DNA of 64,000 nucleotides, taken from Linnemannia elongata (Eukaryota; Mortierellomycota; Mortierellomycetes; Mortierellales; Mortierellaceae). The notes under the pieces are model-generated. The model searched no databases and was not told where the DNA came from. It saw only the letters and a program-made list of their open reading frames with translations. Every line of letters begins with the position of its first letter. Position 1 is the first letter of the stretch. The translations under genes were made by a program, and so were the position numbers. Positions 46,279-57,733 of the stretch are shown piece by piece. The stretch spans positions 2,356,001 through 2,420,000 of the forward strand of contig JAXBDG010000007.1 of the NCBI GenBank assembly GCA_036320915.1, given 5' to 3'.

Positions 46279-47090
46279 TCAAAGCGAAAAAATATAAAAT
46301 ATCAATACACACTGTAACCCAAGAAACGTCGCCAAAGACTTGTCACTCTCTACCCTCAGCACCCTCAATCCTACCTCCTTTCCCAGTCCCCTCACAAGAG
46401 TCGAGTCTATACAGTCAACACGATTCCACCACTGGCCTTTGAACTCTACCGTGGGGGGCAGGTGGTTATGATTTTTTGTCGATAAAGCAAGGGCCATGGT
46501 TCCCGAGTTCTAGTCATTCCAGACAGGTGAGCCTTGCGAGGTGTTCATATACCATGTGCTGGAGGTCTCGTCCCTGGCAATTGTACTCGTCTTGCGCGAT
46601 TCGAGTAATGTCTGGTCGTGAGATCTCAGAGATCCGAGCATGCAACCCCCTCAGCGACGACGTACATGGCTAGGGGAGAAGCGTAATCAGAAGGATAGTC
46701 CAGATCGTTAAAGTCCTTTGCCGAGATGTATGTTTTTTTTTCCTCTGTGAAAGTTGCATCATTCCCCAGTGTCACAAACTTGACTAACCATGTACTGTTA
46801 AACACAATTTGATATATCGTCCGACTCGTCAGTCTTTGTGTATACCACACCTCTACCTCCTCCAGAGTCAAGCAATGCCTGAGAAGAGCAAGGACCGAGC
46901 AAGGACTGAGCAATGAGGGGTGGAAGATGTGAATGTAAAGCGAGTGAATGAGAGTGTGATATATGCGGTGATTATAATAAAGCGTTTGTTTCTTGTTGTT
47001 GTGTGGACGTGTAATCGGGGGAGTGGTGGCAAAGGAGAGTGAAGAGTCGAAAGAAGGAAGAAAAAGTAATGAAAAAGCGATGAGTGCCAA
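46279..47090 (-). pseudogene. F-box gene relic in duplication unit 1
   Basis: Two surviving blocks of the F-box family are separated by stops. One holds CLTLEEVEVWYTQRLTSRTI with LVKFVTLGNDATFTEEK and an AKDFNDLD segment (47090-46626). The other holds FKGQWWNRVDCIDSTLVRGL (46497-46279). The region aligns block by block with the relic at 49880-50849 in unit 2. No F-box or start is present, and several stops and shifts break the frame. Confidence 0.8.
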
Positions 47091-47512
47091 GGAGAGGAAT
47101 CAAAACTCTAAATGAAATGCAGAAGAGTGGGTGAGCGAATGAAAATCGTTCAGTTTACGTTCTGGACAAGGATGAGAGCATGGACCATTTGGACAGCATT
47201 ACTGCCATCACGCTGTTAAATGCAAGGGGGGCGAGTCGTTGCAAAGCGAAATAATAACGTGTGAGCACAGGCAAGGCCAGGGCATTTCTTTTGATTTTCA
47301 ACCATAAGTGATAAACAATATCGGCGCTACTTTTGTGAGGGATGCCCGCTCTTAGCTGTATGGAACGACGGGATATGCCGAGCAAGTGTTTTCGTAGACA
47401 AATAGTGTGCTGCCATTGCAGATGTGTTGCGAAAAAAAATGAAGAAAGTCATATGAAAGCAGAAGAAGAAATAAGGGCAGAGGGACCACATCAACGTTTT
47501 ATAGCCCCCCGT

Positions 47513-49453
47513 TCAATCGTCTCCACGATCCGGGCAGGTCTCACTATGCTTGATATCCCAACGATTCAGTATCAACCAATCCGTAACAATCCACGTTCTA
47601 TTACGCAGCAACCCATGAACAGCCTCCAGTTTCGGCCAATGCTCCCCCATCCACTTCAGCTCCTCAATCCCAATCGATGTCTGCATAGCCATCACGCAAA
47701 CCTTTCGAATCTTCTTCAACCCTGCCAACCTTCCCAATCCACTCGCAAGAGTCATGTCCAGGCAATCGGCATGCTCATTATAATCACCTAGCAACTCTTC
47801 GTCGGGAGGCAGGTCTATGATCCAGCTGCTTCTGTTTCCTCGAGGAGATTGGTGTCCAAGAGCCAGTCGTTCCAGATTCGTGAACCTTGCCAGTCGTTCG
47901 TAGACTCGCTGCTGGATGTCATTCCTCTGTCCTGGGTACTCTTCTCGTGCGACTTTAGTGACACCAGGTCGTGGGATACGTGCGATCCTGGCACAAAAGA
48001 CTTTCAGGGTCGACTCGCACGCCCAAGGGTTGAGAGTGTCGGAGGTAGGATTCAGATCGATAAAGTCCGTTGCCGAGATGAACGCTCTATCCACTGCGTT
48101 AGGCCCGTCTGGCCGATGGTGCATAATAAACTTGACAAGACGGGGACTAAACGACAAAATCTGACGTATCTGATGGCTGGTCACTCCATCTGCAACGCAT
48201 ATTTCTAGTTCCTCCAGGTTCGAACAGTGCGTGATCAGTGCGTCTGCCGAGAGCGAACCTATGTACGGCAGGCGAAGCAATCTCCATCCTGAATGGCACG
48301 CCCTAATCACCGACGCAACCTCCAGGTCCGAGTCAGGGTCAGATTCAGCGAGGACATGGAAACCGTCCAGTCTAAGAAATAGACCGGAAGTAATAGCAGA
48401 TGTAAAATACAAAAGGGCCCATTTGTTCATGGCCAAAACCGTCAATCTCTCGAGGCAACTGCAAGATCTCAACGCCTGAGCCCACGTGGTGTCATAACTC
48501 CTCAAATAGAAACTCTCCAGGTTGACACACCGTCTCAAGAAACGGACATACGAAGGCGGATACCTATATCCCAATTCGAAACGCAGGTCTGTCAGGGCAG
48601 GTAATGGTGCCCTCACAACATCCTCTTTAGTGTCGACATCCGAACTCTCGTTCCTTCCGCTATAGTCACGATAATAGGCGTCAAGTGTCAGCTTCCGCAA
48701 CCCTAAGGGACACCGTGCAAGCAACAACGCTAAGATGGTCGACTTTGACAAACTGATACTGGCATCGAGTATGATGTGGAGCTCTCTGAGGGAGTCTGGG
48801 AATCCGCGAGTCACGACTGTTTTCCAGAAGTAGTACTCTGCCGAAAGTTTGTCCTGGCCGTGGATCTGCAAGGTTTGGAGGTTGGGGCATCGCTTGAAGA
48901 GGTGGAATAAGATCTCAGCAGTTGTGAGGTTGGGGTTGTGGTTGTGACGGTGGCTGTGGTGCTGTACTGCTGCTGCTGTGTCCGCGGTGGCGTTGGCGAT
49001 GGCTGGGTGACCCGGCGCCATGATGATGACTTGATATGGTTCAGGACTGTACGGTATCAGAAGAAGCTTCTGATCGACATAGAGGGTCTGGATCCAGCGG
49101 CCGTATTTTGAGAGTTCTGGTACTGACACGTTGTTATTGTTTTCGACCTCTGATGTAATGTGTCGTTGTTGCTGTTGCTGTTCGTAAAGGATATCCTGCA
49201 CAACCAAAGGAAGAAACCTGTTCCACTTGCGAACCAGCAAATCCATGGTGTAGTTATGACCTGTGTACGGAGGAGTCGCCATAGGTACGGATCGCCAGAG
49301 ATAAGGGGTGAAGACGGCATTCCAGGCTTTGTTGACGAGACAGAAATTGGTGATGTCTCGCCTCGACAGATGCGAGCCGAGCTGGTCCAGTAGCTCCGGG
49401 ATGTGAAACACTATTGTTGCGGGGGTCAAGGAGAGGGAGGAGGGAGATGCCAT
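47513..49453 (-). CDS. F-box/LRR protein, tandem copy B (646 aa)
   Basis: Same architecture as copy A: F-box at about 14-58, Gln run, His/Ala-rich linker, irregular LRRs. Its C-terminal signature is SIGIEELKWMGEHWPKLEAV, and the tail (RNRTWIVTDWLILNRWDIKH) differs from copy A. It is four residues shorter than A: FEFYEY in A is FELGY-like here, and the tail has a small deletion. Outside the tail, protein differences are few and clustered (around residues 55-80 and 275-290). Long stretches are identical at the DNA level, including synonymous positions. The open frame extends upstream to 49636, but the ATG at 49453 matches copy A. Intact and intronless; expected SCF substrate receptor, target unknown. 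Confidence 0.88.
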   Translation of the reverse strand: MASPSSLSLTPATIVFHIPELLDQLGSHLSRRDITNFCLVNKAWNAVFTPYLWRSVPMATPPYTGHNYTMDLLVRKWNRFLPLVVQDILYEQQQQQRHITSEVENNNNVSVPELSKYGRWIQTLYVDQKLLLIPYSPEPYQVIIMAPGHPAIANATADTAAAVQHHSHRHNHNPNLTTAEILFHLFKRCPNLQTLQIHGQDKLSAEYYFWKTVVTRGFPDSLRELHIILDASISLSKSTILALLLARCPLGLRKLTLDAYYRDYSGRNESSDVDTKEDVVRAPLPALTDLRFELGYRYPPSYVRFLRRCVNLESFYLRSYDTTWAQALRSCSCLERLTVLAMNKWALLYFTSAITSGLFLRLDGFHVLAESDPDSDLEVASVIRACHSGWRLLRLPYIGSLSADALITHCSNLEELEICVADGVTSHQIRQILSFSPRLVKFIMHHRPDGPNAVDRAFISATDFIDLNPTSDTLNPWACESTLKVFCARIARIPRPGVTKVAREEYPGQRNDIQQRVYERLARFTNLERLALGHQSPRGNRSSWIIDLPPDEELLGDYNEHADCLDMTLASGLGRLAGLKKIRKVCVMAMQTSIGIEELKWMGEHWPKLEAVHGLLRNRTWIVTDWLILNRWDIKHSETCPDRGDD

Positions 49454-49879
49454 GGTGAATGAAAAAAAGGTGAATGATAAAAGGAAGTGGAGAGTGAACG
49501 TGTTGCAGTGTTTGGGAGTGTGTAATGAGGATGAGGAGGATTTTAAAGAGGTTGGAGGGGTCGAAAATAGAAAAAAGAAAAGAAAGAGAAAAGTCGAAAG
49601 GGGGTGCGCTGTATACTTTTTTCGTTGTGACAACAATGGGAGTGTCGACTCTTAAGCGGAATTTGCGCAGACCACGTTGCGAAAATCTAAAATTTCGTGG
49701 TGGGAATAGAAACGCATGCCCTCATTGATGGGTAGGTAAGAATAAGGGGTAGCAATAGAGAAGAAATATGAAGAAGTTGTAGTCATTTAGCAGAAGATTT
49801 TTTAAGACCTAATCGACTGACGGATGGGCAAGTGATACTGATAGAGTTGGAGGGAAAAAAAAGTCATTACAACACTGTA

Positions 49880-50849
49880 AGATAAGTCGCATGCTGCCGG
49901 ATGTGCGGGCAATTCTCCTTCAGCCACTTTCCAGGATCAACCCCAACCTTTACTGGGCACTGCATCAACTCATGGACAGCCTCTAACCTGGGTCAACTCT
50001 CCACTATCCATTGCACTTCTTCAACTCCAAGGAACGTCCTTAAAGTCTTAACACTCCCCTCCTACCGCGCCCTCAATCCTACAATCTTTCCCAGTCCCCT
50101 CACAAGAGTCAGGTCTATACAGTCAACACGATTCCACCACCAGCCTTTGAACTCTACCATAGGGGGCGAGTGACTGCGATTTTTTTCGATACAGCATGGG
50201 CCGTGGTTCCCAAGTTCTAGTCGTTCCAGATAGGTGAACTTTGCAAGGTGTTCATATACCATGTGTTGGAGGTCTCGTCCCTGGCAATTGTACTCGTCTT
50301 GCGCGATTCGATTAATGTCTGGTCGTGAGATCTCAGAGATCCGAGCCTGTAACATCTTCAGCGACGAGTCACATAGCCAGGGGAGAAGCGTATCAGAAGG
50401 AGAGTCCAGATCGATAAAGTCCATGACCGAGGTGTATGCTTTTATTCCTCTGTGAAAGTTGCATCATTCCCTAGTGTCACAAACTTGACGAACCACGGAC
50501 TGGTAGACACAATTTGGTACATCGCCCGACTCGTCATTCTTTGTGTGTACCGCACTTCTACCTCCTCCAAAGTCAAGCAATGCCTGAGAAGAGCAAGGAC
50601 CGAGCACTGGGGGGTGGAAGATGTGAATGAAGAGCGAATGAATGCAATTGTGATGTATGCGGTGAGTGCGGTGATTTCAGTGAGTTGAATCAACTGTAGT
50701 GTTGATGTTGATAAATGTGTGATGGCAAGTGACTGAAATTGGGGGATGTGGGAGTCGAAAGAGGAGAAGAAGGAAAGTCGAAAGTAAGCTTGCGATTGAA
50801 TGCATGGACAGACAGAAAGACATAGAGAGACGCCTAAGCAGTGGGTCAC
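49880..50849 (-). pseudogene. F-box gene relic in duplication unit 2
   Basis: Carries CLTLEEVEVRYTQRMTSRAM (50849-50442), then DFIDLDSPSDTLLPWLCDSS through WWNRVDCIDLTLVRGLGKIV (50424-50062), then in a third frame the end motif VEEVQWIVES, a TGA where the Trp of WP should be, PRLEAVHELM and a closing CPHIRQHAT (about 50010-49880). It keeps more of the family than its unit-1 partner but lacks the F-box and has several shifts and stops. Confidence 0.82.
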
Positions 50850-51264
50850 ACTACACGAGTGGATTAATTACAAGGCTGCTTTGCAAATACAGTTCCTAGC
50901 ATTGGAAAAAAAAACAAGGAGCATTGATTATGTTCTTGGGCCACTTAGATCTTATAAGAACGATGATCTAACGGTGTTAAGCGTTATGGATTGTCCACCA
51001 CCAGCGAAACTGATAAAGTTCTCCTTCTAGGACTAAGAATCAGGATGACAAAATCTCATAATAAGAGAGAGAGAAGGTCATTCGCTCTGGATACACTGCT
51101 TCTTCACAATTGTAACGATGGTGTAAGATGCAAGTAGTCGCTTTACTCTTCGAAGACAAAGTCAGAGCTGACAGACAACCTATGCCCATAACAACAACCT
51201 ATCTCTCGCCGTTGATAACCACTGGGAATGATATTACTCGTCACTTTATATACATTCTCGTCAC

Positions 51265-53259
51265 CTAACTGGCTCCTGCACCTCCCGTTCCATTGCTCGA
51301 GTCATTTTGCTCACAAGCATCCATGCTCGCCTCTAAATGAATCCGCGGATGATTCGTCCTCAAACATCGGTCAGCATCCTGCTCCATCTTCCCTCTGTAG
51401 TTGATTGTCAATCCCTTCACAGCTTTCAACCTGGGCCAACTCTGGACCATCCATTTCACCTCCTTCACGCCGATAGCGGTGTCCATGGATGACACATTCA
51501 ATTATCGTAGTTCTTTCAGTGGTTTCAGGATCTGTAGCCCGTTTTGAAGCGTCATGGGCAGGCAGTCGAGATGATAACCCCATTTGTCTTTGATCTCTTG
51601 ATACTGGGACATCTGGCTACTGCTGAAGTAATGCCAGACACTTTGGACGCCGAGTTCTAGGCGTTCGAGGTGCGTGAACCGTGAGAGGCGTTTGTAGACA
51701 TGGCGCTGGATGTCCTCAACTTGACCTGGGGAACGCACTTAAGGGACGCGAGGAGGACAAGCGGCTGATCTAGGGATCCCTCCAATCCTGGCACGGAACA
51801 CCCTCAGGGAAGACTCACATGGCCATTGGGTAGGCGAGTCAGTAAAGGGGTCTAGGTCAATAAAGTCCTCGGCAGAGATTCGAGCAAGGGTTCCTTGGAC
51901 TACTTCAACATCAAACTTGACGAGCCAAGGGCTGGTGGACAAGATCTGGTAGAGATGCTGACCCGTAACTCCATCCATTCGTTTCAGCTCCAATTCCTCC
52001 AGAGTGGAACAATGCCTGACAAGAGCGTCCACCGAGGCTATTCCGCAAAGTGGGAGGTTGAGTGACCGCCATCCAGCTCGACCTGCTGAGAGCACAGTCG
52101 CCAGAACCAATTCCACCAGTTTAAGTCTCTGTAACGATTCGCCAGAAAGTCCTAGATGGAGGGCATCGAGACTGGGCAGACTATTGACGAGGGCTATTGC
52201 GAGGAGTGACAAATGTCCGTTGACGACATTATTGACCCTCAGGCGCCTGAGTTGATGATAGGCCTTCATAGCTGAAATCCAAGTCGGTTGAAGCATGGTG
52301 ACCGTTAAAGTCTCGAGGTTGACGCACCGGCTCAAGAAGCGGGCAGCAGAAGGTGGGTAAAATCCATCAGCAACGTACTTCAAGCTCAGATCCTTCATGG
52401 CTGGAAGAGGTGTATCCACGATATCCTGTCTCGTATCAATATCGGTACCTCTGGTCTGTATGTACGTGTAACGTTTTACTATCATGATGCTTAGTTTCTG
52501 GAGCGCTGGGGAGCACTGCCGAAATAGCATCGGCAAGATGGTCGACATTGCCATGGGGATATCTGTGGTGAGTTCAATATCGAGTTCCTTGATGCTACTC
52601 GGAAGTCCAACAGTCAATATCCTCTTCCAGAAATAAAACTCTGCTGCACGTATGTCGGCACCGATAAGCTTCAAAGTGTGGAGCTTGGGACAGCGTTTGA
52701 ATACGTGGAGTAAGATCTCTGGTGTTGCGAAATGAGGGTTGAGGTTGTGATGGTGCCTGTGACGTAGAACTTGTGTTGTATCAACGGTGGAGGTGGCACT
52801 GAGGTCCAGAGGCGGTAGACTGACGACCCGGTATTGTTGAGGAGGATAGGGTATCAGTAGCGAAGATTGCTCAACAGTCAGGGCTCGGATCCAATGACCA
52901 TTCCTTGTAAGAGCTGGCAGCGAAAAGGGCGTGTTGTAGCTCTTGCCTCTGCTCGTAATAATGTCGAAGGAGGCGGTAGTGGCGCCGTTACCACCGTTGT
53001 CTCCTGAAGGAAAGTGATGTTGCTCGTAGAGAATATCTGCCTCAACCAATGCATAAAAGCGAGCCCAGGTTTTTATCCGTCGAATTTGGAGAAGGTATAT
53101 AGGGGTAGGTGAGGCCGGTTCCGAGGGCAAGGATTGCCAGAGATATGGAGTGAATGAGGCGTTCCATATTTTGTTGACGAGACAGAAGTGGAACAGGTCA
53201 TGAGTTGACAGGTGAGGGCCTACAAGGGCAACTATTTCAGGGATATGGAAAATTGACAT
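51265..53259 (-). pseudogene. Full-length F-box/LRR gene with two in-frame stops
   Basis: From the ATG at 53259 the F-box (FHIPEIVALVGPHLSTHDLF, LVNKIWNASFTPYLWQS) leads into irregular LRRs for 506 codons up to TAA at 51739-51741. The same frame then continues without any shift (VRSPGQVEDIQRHVYKRLSR) for 78 codons to a second TAA at 51502-51504, and continues again in frame (GVKEVKWMVQSWPRLKAV) to the natural end at 51265. The segments after each stop are the expected family C-terminus. So the gene is 665 codons long with two nonsense codons and no indel. As it stands it could still give a 506-residue protein with F-box and most LRRs but without the WPRL end. It is the closest visible relative of the relic at 39711. 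Confidence 0.8.
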
Positions 53260-54609
53260 TGTGAGAGAAAGTGGAAAGAAAAGAAAAGGGGATGAAAGAA
53301 ACGAAGAAGGGAAAGAATGATGAAAGGAAGGAAGGAGGGAGAAAAAGGTGGAAGGAAGAAAGGATGAGAGGAGTTGCTGCTGAAAAAATGAACGTAGATG
53401 AAGTAAGGTTTAGAGTAAAACGTGATCAGGAGGAGGGCGTGGAGTGTCGAGCGAATGAGAACTATGATAAAATACTATGAGAGTGGCGAGTGCGAAGAAT
53501 AAAATTTGTAGTTGTTGTTGTTATCGTTGACGTTATTAACGTTGGTGGTCATGTCAGTGTGACGAGTGAGGGGTAACCAGATAAGTATGAGAAAAGAAAA
53601 AAAAAATGGCGAAAAGATCGAAAGAAAAGTCGACACACAAAGAAGACAGCGAGCTTTGACCCGTTGTGTCACGACGCGAGATCGAGAGAGACAAAGAGCG
53701 GCGTGAATACAGTTCCTAAGACGCACAACAATAGCATTTCACACGTGAGCCTCCTATATGTGGGGTTCTAGAGCCAGGTAAGTCGGGGTTACTTGTTGAG
53801 GAAGAAGGATAGAGAAGAGTTGAACCCTGTCCTAAAACCTCGTCAGGCGGGGGCGCGTCTCCAGGTCCAGCGGGCATAGTTCAGATAACTGCAGACGCAA
53901 GAATGTGTGTGTGTGTGTGTGTGTGGTGTAGGTGTGTATAGAACTTTCTCTCTCTCCAAGACACAAGTAAAAGACGATCACTCTCATAGTCTACTCTTTC
54001 CCGCTCTTTTTCGCATTTTATTCAAGTCTAGAGCTTAAGAGCATTGCATGTTGATGTTTGAGCAAAGCATGCAGCGCTCGTCCATTTGGTTGTTCTCAAT
54101 ACCCTTCTTGTAGCATTACTCTTTTGCAACGTACTAAGGTTATCCATCTGTTAGATATAGACCTACCATGTTGACCTCATCAACCTTAATATTTTCTGGC
54201 GTAGTAAAACAGTCTTGTCATAGCAACAAATATCATCATTCCTTATCTTGTACTACAGTAGCGTCTTCCAGGGGTGGCCGTGTACAGTGAATGCTGACTG
54301 GGTCATTCACTTGCGTCAGCGCATTACGAGTGACGCGACATTGAGGGTCATAAAAATTTCGTCCGCATTCTCAAACCGTCGTTTGGCATACAGTTGGTGG
54401 ATTCTCCTTTCATTCGCCGCAAGCAACAGGCTTCTCCTCCCTATTCCTCATCCAACAACACCTTTTCCCGATACTTTTAACCAACTCTCATCCGATAGCT
54501 TCTTCTATCCAATACCCTTTCGCCTCTTTTGACATTGTCCTCCTTCCCATAATCGCATCTTGAGCTTCCGTTTCCCGGTCCTTGCCTTTTGGAGAGCATG
54601 TAATTAGAT
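53260..54609. other. Intergenic, no gene seen
   Basis: GA-rich leader of the F-box copy (53270-53400), then mixed DNA. Open stretches have no recognisable product. Confidence 0.5.
53905..53926. repeat. (TG)n microsatellite
   Basis: About eleven TG units followed by a broken GTGTAGGTGTG tail. Confidence 0.9.
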
Positions 54610-55917
54610 CTATCCGCAACACCCAAGACGGGCACCAAGCGCTGCAAACATTTGTCGACGTCCTGATATTGGTGAGCCAGAGAATAGGGTGTTTAGGGAA
54701 GCTGAAATGATGGTCTTAGCTCTATCGAGTACTGGATCAGAAGAGCTGTCTACCAAATACCATGTGTCGGGTAGACTGAGAAAGGGTTCAAAATCCTTGA
54801 TACTGCCGGATCGGACCGTGGAGCACCCTCCAAAGACGTAGCATTTCTCGCTTCGTTTGGTGTGGAAAACGATCATCGGAGGGTTGTCGTCGTCACTCTC
54901 AGCAAGAAGGCGAATGGCAAAGTACACTAGGAAGGCTGATTTGCCGATCCCAGATGTACCTGTAACAACGATATGCTTCCGAATCGCGTTTCTAGCGTGC
55001 GCGTTCTCAAAAGTCCCAAGGATCGTGTCGTGAAGTTCCTTATAGGCCGTTCTAAGAAAGAGTTCGTCTGTGCCGACAATAGGAAATATGGAGACGCGAG
55101 GAGCCGATAGCTTGTCCATGTCTTTGATGTTGGCGCCTCTTAACTTGAGGGCGGTGCTGAACAACGAGTTGAAAGTGTCCGTCCTGTCAACAACCAGACC
55201 AATGAAATCGAGCAGCGAAACTTTCTCATTGTTTGTCCAGACGAGAGAGGTCAGTTTGGCAATTCACCACAGCCTGCTTCGAAAGACCAGCTTCCTCAAT
55301 CGCATCCATTAGTGTGTGCGGACGATGGCGCTTCCTGCTGGAAGAGAGCTCTAGTAAGGGAATCAGCGAAAAAAATATTAGCAACCTCCAGTGTCCATGC
55401 GACGTCGAGCGCTAACAGACTTGAAGATAATCATCAATACATCCGAAGACAATATTTACTTGCATCGCCCTCACGTTCTCGTTTCGTACCTATAGAAAGT
55501 AAACGGTAAGGTAGGTAAATACAGGGGCCGCAGTGTGGTGTTGCGAAGCTCAAGCCTTACGTCAAAATCGAAAAGCGTTGCATTGCCTGATGGCGGTCGC
55601 TGGACAATGATGTGAATCGTGTCCTCTGGCAAAGCAGCGCCAAAGACGGAGACCTTGTCGGTCGCCCTCAATTTCTTCTTCTCATTCTCGGGCACACCGT
55701 TAACAAAGATTGGGATTGCATCATCGCTGTCAGGAATCGTGACGCGCCAGAGGCTGAGGTCTTTAGCATCAACTCCGTTGAATGTGTCAGGAAATTTGAC
55801 TTTGATGAGGTCTATGAGGTCACCGATTGTCTTGGTGGTCGATGTTGAGACGGGGAACGCGTTCGAGGTAGCCTCTCCATCAACAAGACAGAATAGGGTT
55901 AAGGGATTGTCGGACAC
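54610..55917 (-). pseudogene. Crinkler (CRN)-type gene, frameshifted and truncated
   Basis: Exon 1 (55917-55561, 119 codons) encodes a CRN header: LTLFCLVDGEATSNAFPV near the start, a ubiquitin-like fold region, then KDLSLWRVTIPDSDD. Probable small exon 2 is 55489-55460 and exon 3 starts at 55348 (HTLMDAIEEAG, DLSRLD), all with GT/AG ends and consistent phase. A one-base frame change near 55226-55236 interrupts exon 3. Beyond it the NTPase part continues in the new frame with a P loop GTSGIGKS (about 54955). The frame ends at 54610, well short of the usual CRN length, so the 3' part is missing. CRN proteins are modular intracellular or host-translocated effectors known from oomycetes and early-diverging fungi. 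Two lesions make it a pseudogene as read. Confidence 0.75.
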
Positions 55918-56249
55918 GAGAGCAGAGGAGGGTAACTTGGGCTACAATACAGAGGTGACCGTGGAAGAACAACAAGAAGCTGGGTTGATGAAGGCGCAAC
56001 GGAGGTAGAGGTCTGTTGAAAGGCGTGTGGAGACAGTAGCGGGAGGCTGATGAAGAGACAATGGAGATTGAAGGATGACGAGACAGTGGCGATAGAGAAA
56101 GAGAAAGGATGCGAAAAAGTGGTAGAGGCAGCAACAGGAGAAAGCAGTGATGGCAGAGTCAGTGCGCGTGTGACTGACGAGTATTATTTTTTAGTGTTTC
56201 TTCGCTGTGTTCCTTTGCTCCTTTCTCACTTTTCCTTCTTGACTCTTTT

Positions 56250-57426
56250 TCACATCTCCCTCCTGCAGTCCTTTACCCTCGTCCTCGCACTCATCGGAGA
56301 TCTCCTCCCCTCCGGCCCAGTCATCAAGTCCCTCGTCCTCGCTTCCCATTGGGCTCATCAGCACTTTGGGCATCTTTTATGGCGACACATCAGGACCAGA
56401 CCAAAGTACCCCGACATTGACAACGATGACACCGAGTTGGAAAACTTCCTCACGAAACACATCACCTCGGTGCGCTCTCCTCAATTCTAAGACGAAATTC
56501 GCGGAAAGTACGACGACATCACCTTCCTAGGGCTACTTACCTGTCGATATGACTATGCAGAAGGAAATCCCCACAACAAGGCAAAGGTCGTCACGGCCAT
56601 TTTATCCAACTTTAATCAACGGCATCCGACAATTGACAATGTAAGCATCAGGACGACTGGCCTCAACTTGAACGACGTATGTTGAGTCTTCATCTCTGAT
56701 ACTTACGCAATCCTAAACGACTCAATCTTAAAGGAGTATCAGACGGACGAGGACGCGTGCGATCGATCACAGGAGAAGGCGGACCTGCCCGACTTGAGCG
56801 AGGGCCGTTTGGACAGGCTTGTTTTGGCCGCCTTCGAGATCGCTACTGGACACCATTAGGATACTGTCCCTGACAAGACCTTGCTCAATGACAAGTCGGA
56901 TGGCATTGGACGTCCTGTTGAACTGCGCTACTGTGGAGGTGCTGGAGGTTGCCTATATTGCGGTCAAGGAGCTTTAGGACAAATTTCAGCCATGGGCCAG
57001 TCGTGGACTGAGACGCTTTCATGGAACAGTGGAGGTTTACTCAGGACAAGGACACTGTTTTTCAAACAACTGTCGAGATTACTACTTCTGGAAGAGGTCG
57101 ATTTGAACGGAGACAAATTGCTTCATTATGTTGACCTGAAGGAGCACACATCGCCTAGATGGAGGCTGGACTCGGGACTTGGTTTGCTGTCGACGTTGAC
57201 GAAGCTCAAGACGCTCGTCATTTATGGACGTACTCAATTTGACAACACTCAGGAAGGGCGAGTTCATGAACATGGAGCAGATGTAAGGAGTGAAGAGGTT
57301 GCATTGCGCCATTGGCCGTTGCTTGAGACACTGTCTGGAATGCTTTCTGTGGATGATGATACTCAAGAGTCCTTGGTCGAGCTGGTGAGGAACCGAGGGA
57401 TTACGTTTCGGCAAAGAACAAAATAA
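56250..57426 (+). pseudogene. F-box subfamily II relic (first of three in tandem)
   Basis: The N-terminal block (VIKSLVLASHWAHQHFGHLL, then WRHIRTRPKYP) matches the F-box of the intact neighbour at 57734, and the C-terminal block (KQLSRLLLLEEVDL, RLDSGLGLLSTLTKLKTLVI, then LRHWPLLETLSGMLSVDDDT) matches its end. In between the frame is broken by stops (from 56488 on) and much of the LRR region is missing or scrambled. No proper start codon with an intact F-box is present; the open frame into it comes from unrelated GA-rich DNA. Confidence 0.8.
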
Positions 57427-57648
57427 ATGAGACCGTATCTTTCAACCATTGTACATGCTCCTTGTTGTCTTATAAATAAAGGATGTGAGTAACCATTGAG
57501 TCCGGAGGCGTTAACTGTTTGGTGCCCGAGATCAAGGTGAGTCATGACAAAAAAGATCAACAAGCAACCATCAACCTAAAAAGTGAACACAAAGCCTCGA
57601 AACATATGAATCAATAGCCCTCTCTATCCATGCACTAAGATGCAAAAA

Positions 57649-57656
57649 TATAAATA
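57649..57656 (+). promoter_or_regulatory. TATA box of F-box gene II-2
   Basis: TATAAATA lies 85 bases before the ATG at 57734 and is followed by a CT-rich leader. Confidence 0.5.
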
Positions 57657-57733
57657 ATTGCGCCTTCCATTTCTACCTTCATTTTTCTTCACACGCCCTT
57701 CTCCACCCTTTCTTCCCCATTACAGTCACACAC

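Larger units (their letters stand above)
42655..47100. repeat. Segmental duplication, unit 1
   Basis: This unit carries an intact F-box gene (42809-44761) and, beside it, an F-box relic (46279-47090). Unit 2 (47335-50850) has the same pair in the same order and orientation. Shared flanks include CTCGCTCTTAGCTGTATG-type sequence at 42665 and 47345, and GTCATTTAG at 45141 and 49783. Unit 1 additionally holds the roughly 1-kb repeat at 45230-46235, which unit 2 lacks. Confidence 0.85.
47335..50850. repeat. Segmental duplication, unit 2
   Basis: Second copy of the gene-plus-relic unit described at 42655-47100. It lacks the inserted dispersed repeat: the sequence passes directly from the ATCGACTG region near 49811 to ACTGATAGAGT near 49837, which in unit 1 stand on either side of the insertion. 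Confidence 0.85.

Noticed and set aside
22455..53259. In-frame stops as evidence of an altered genetic code
   Set aside because: TGA, TAG and TAA are all involved at non-equivalent positions, while the intact genes end at ordinary stops. Independent nonsense mutations explain it better.
22353..53259. Repeat-induced point mutation as cause of the stops
   Set aside because: Only a few changes are visible and not all fit C-to-T at CpA. The near-identical duplicate at 42.8/47.5 kb shows no such mutation load.
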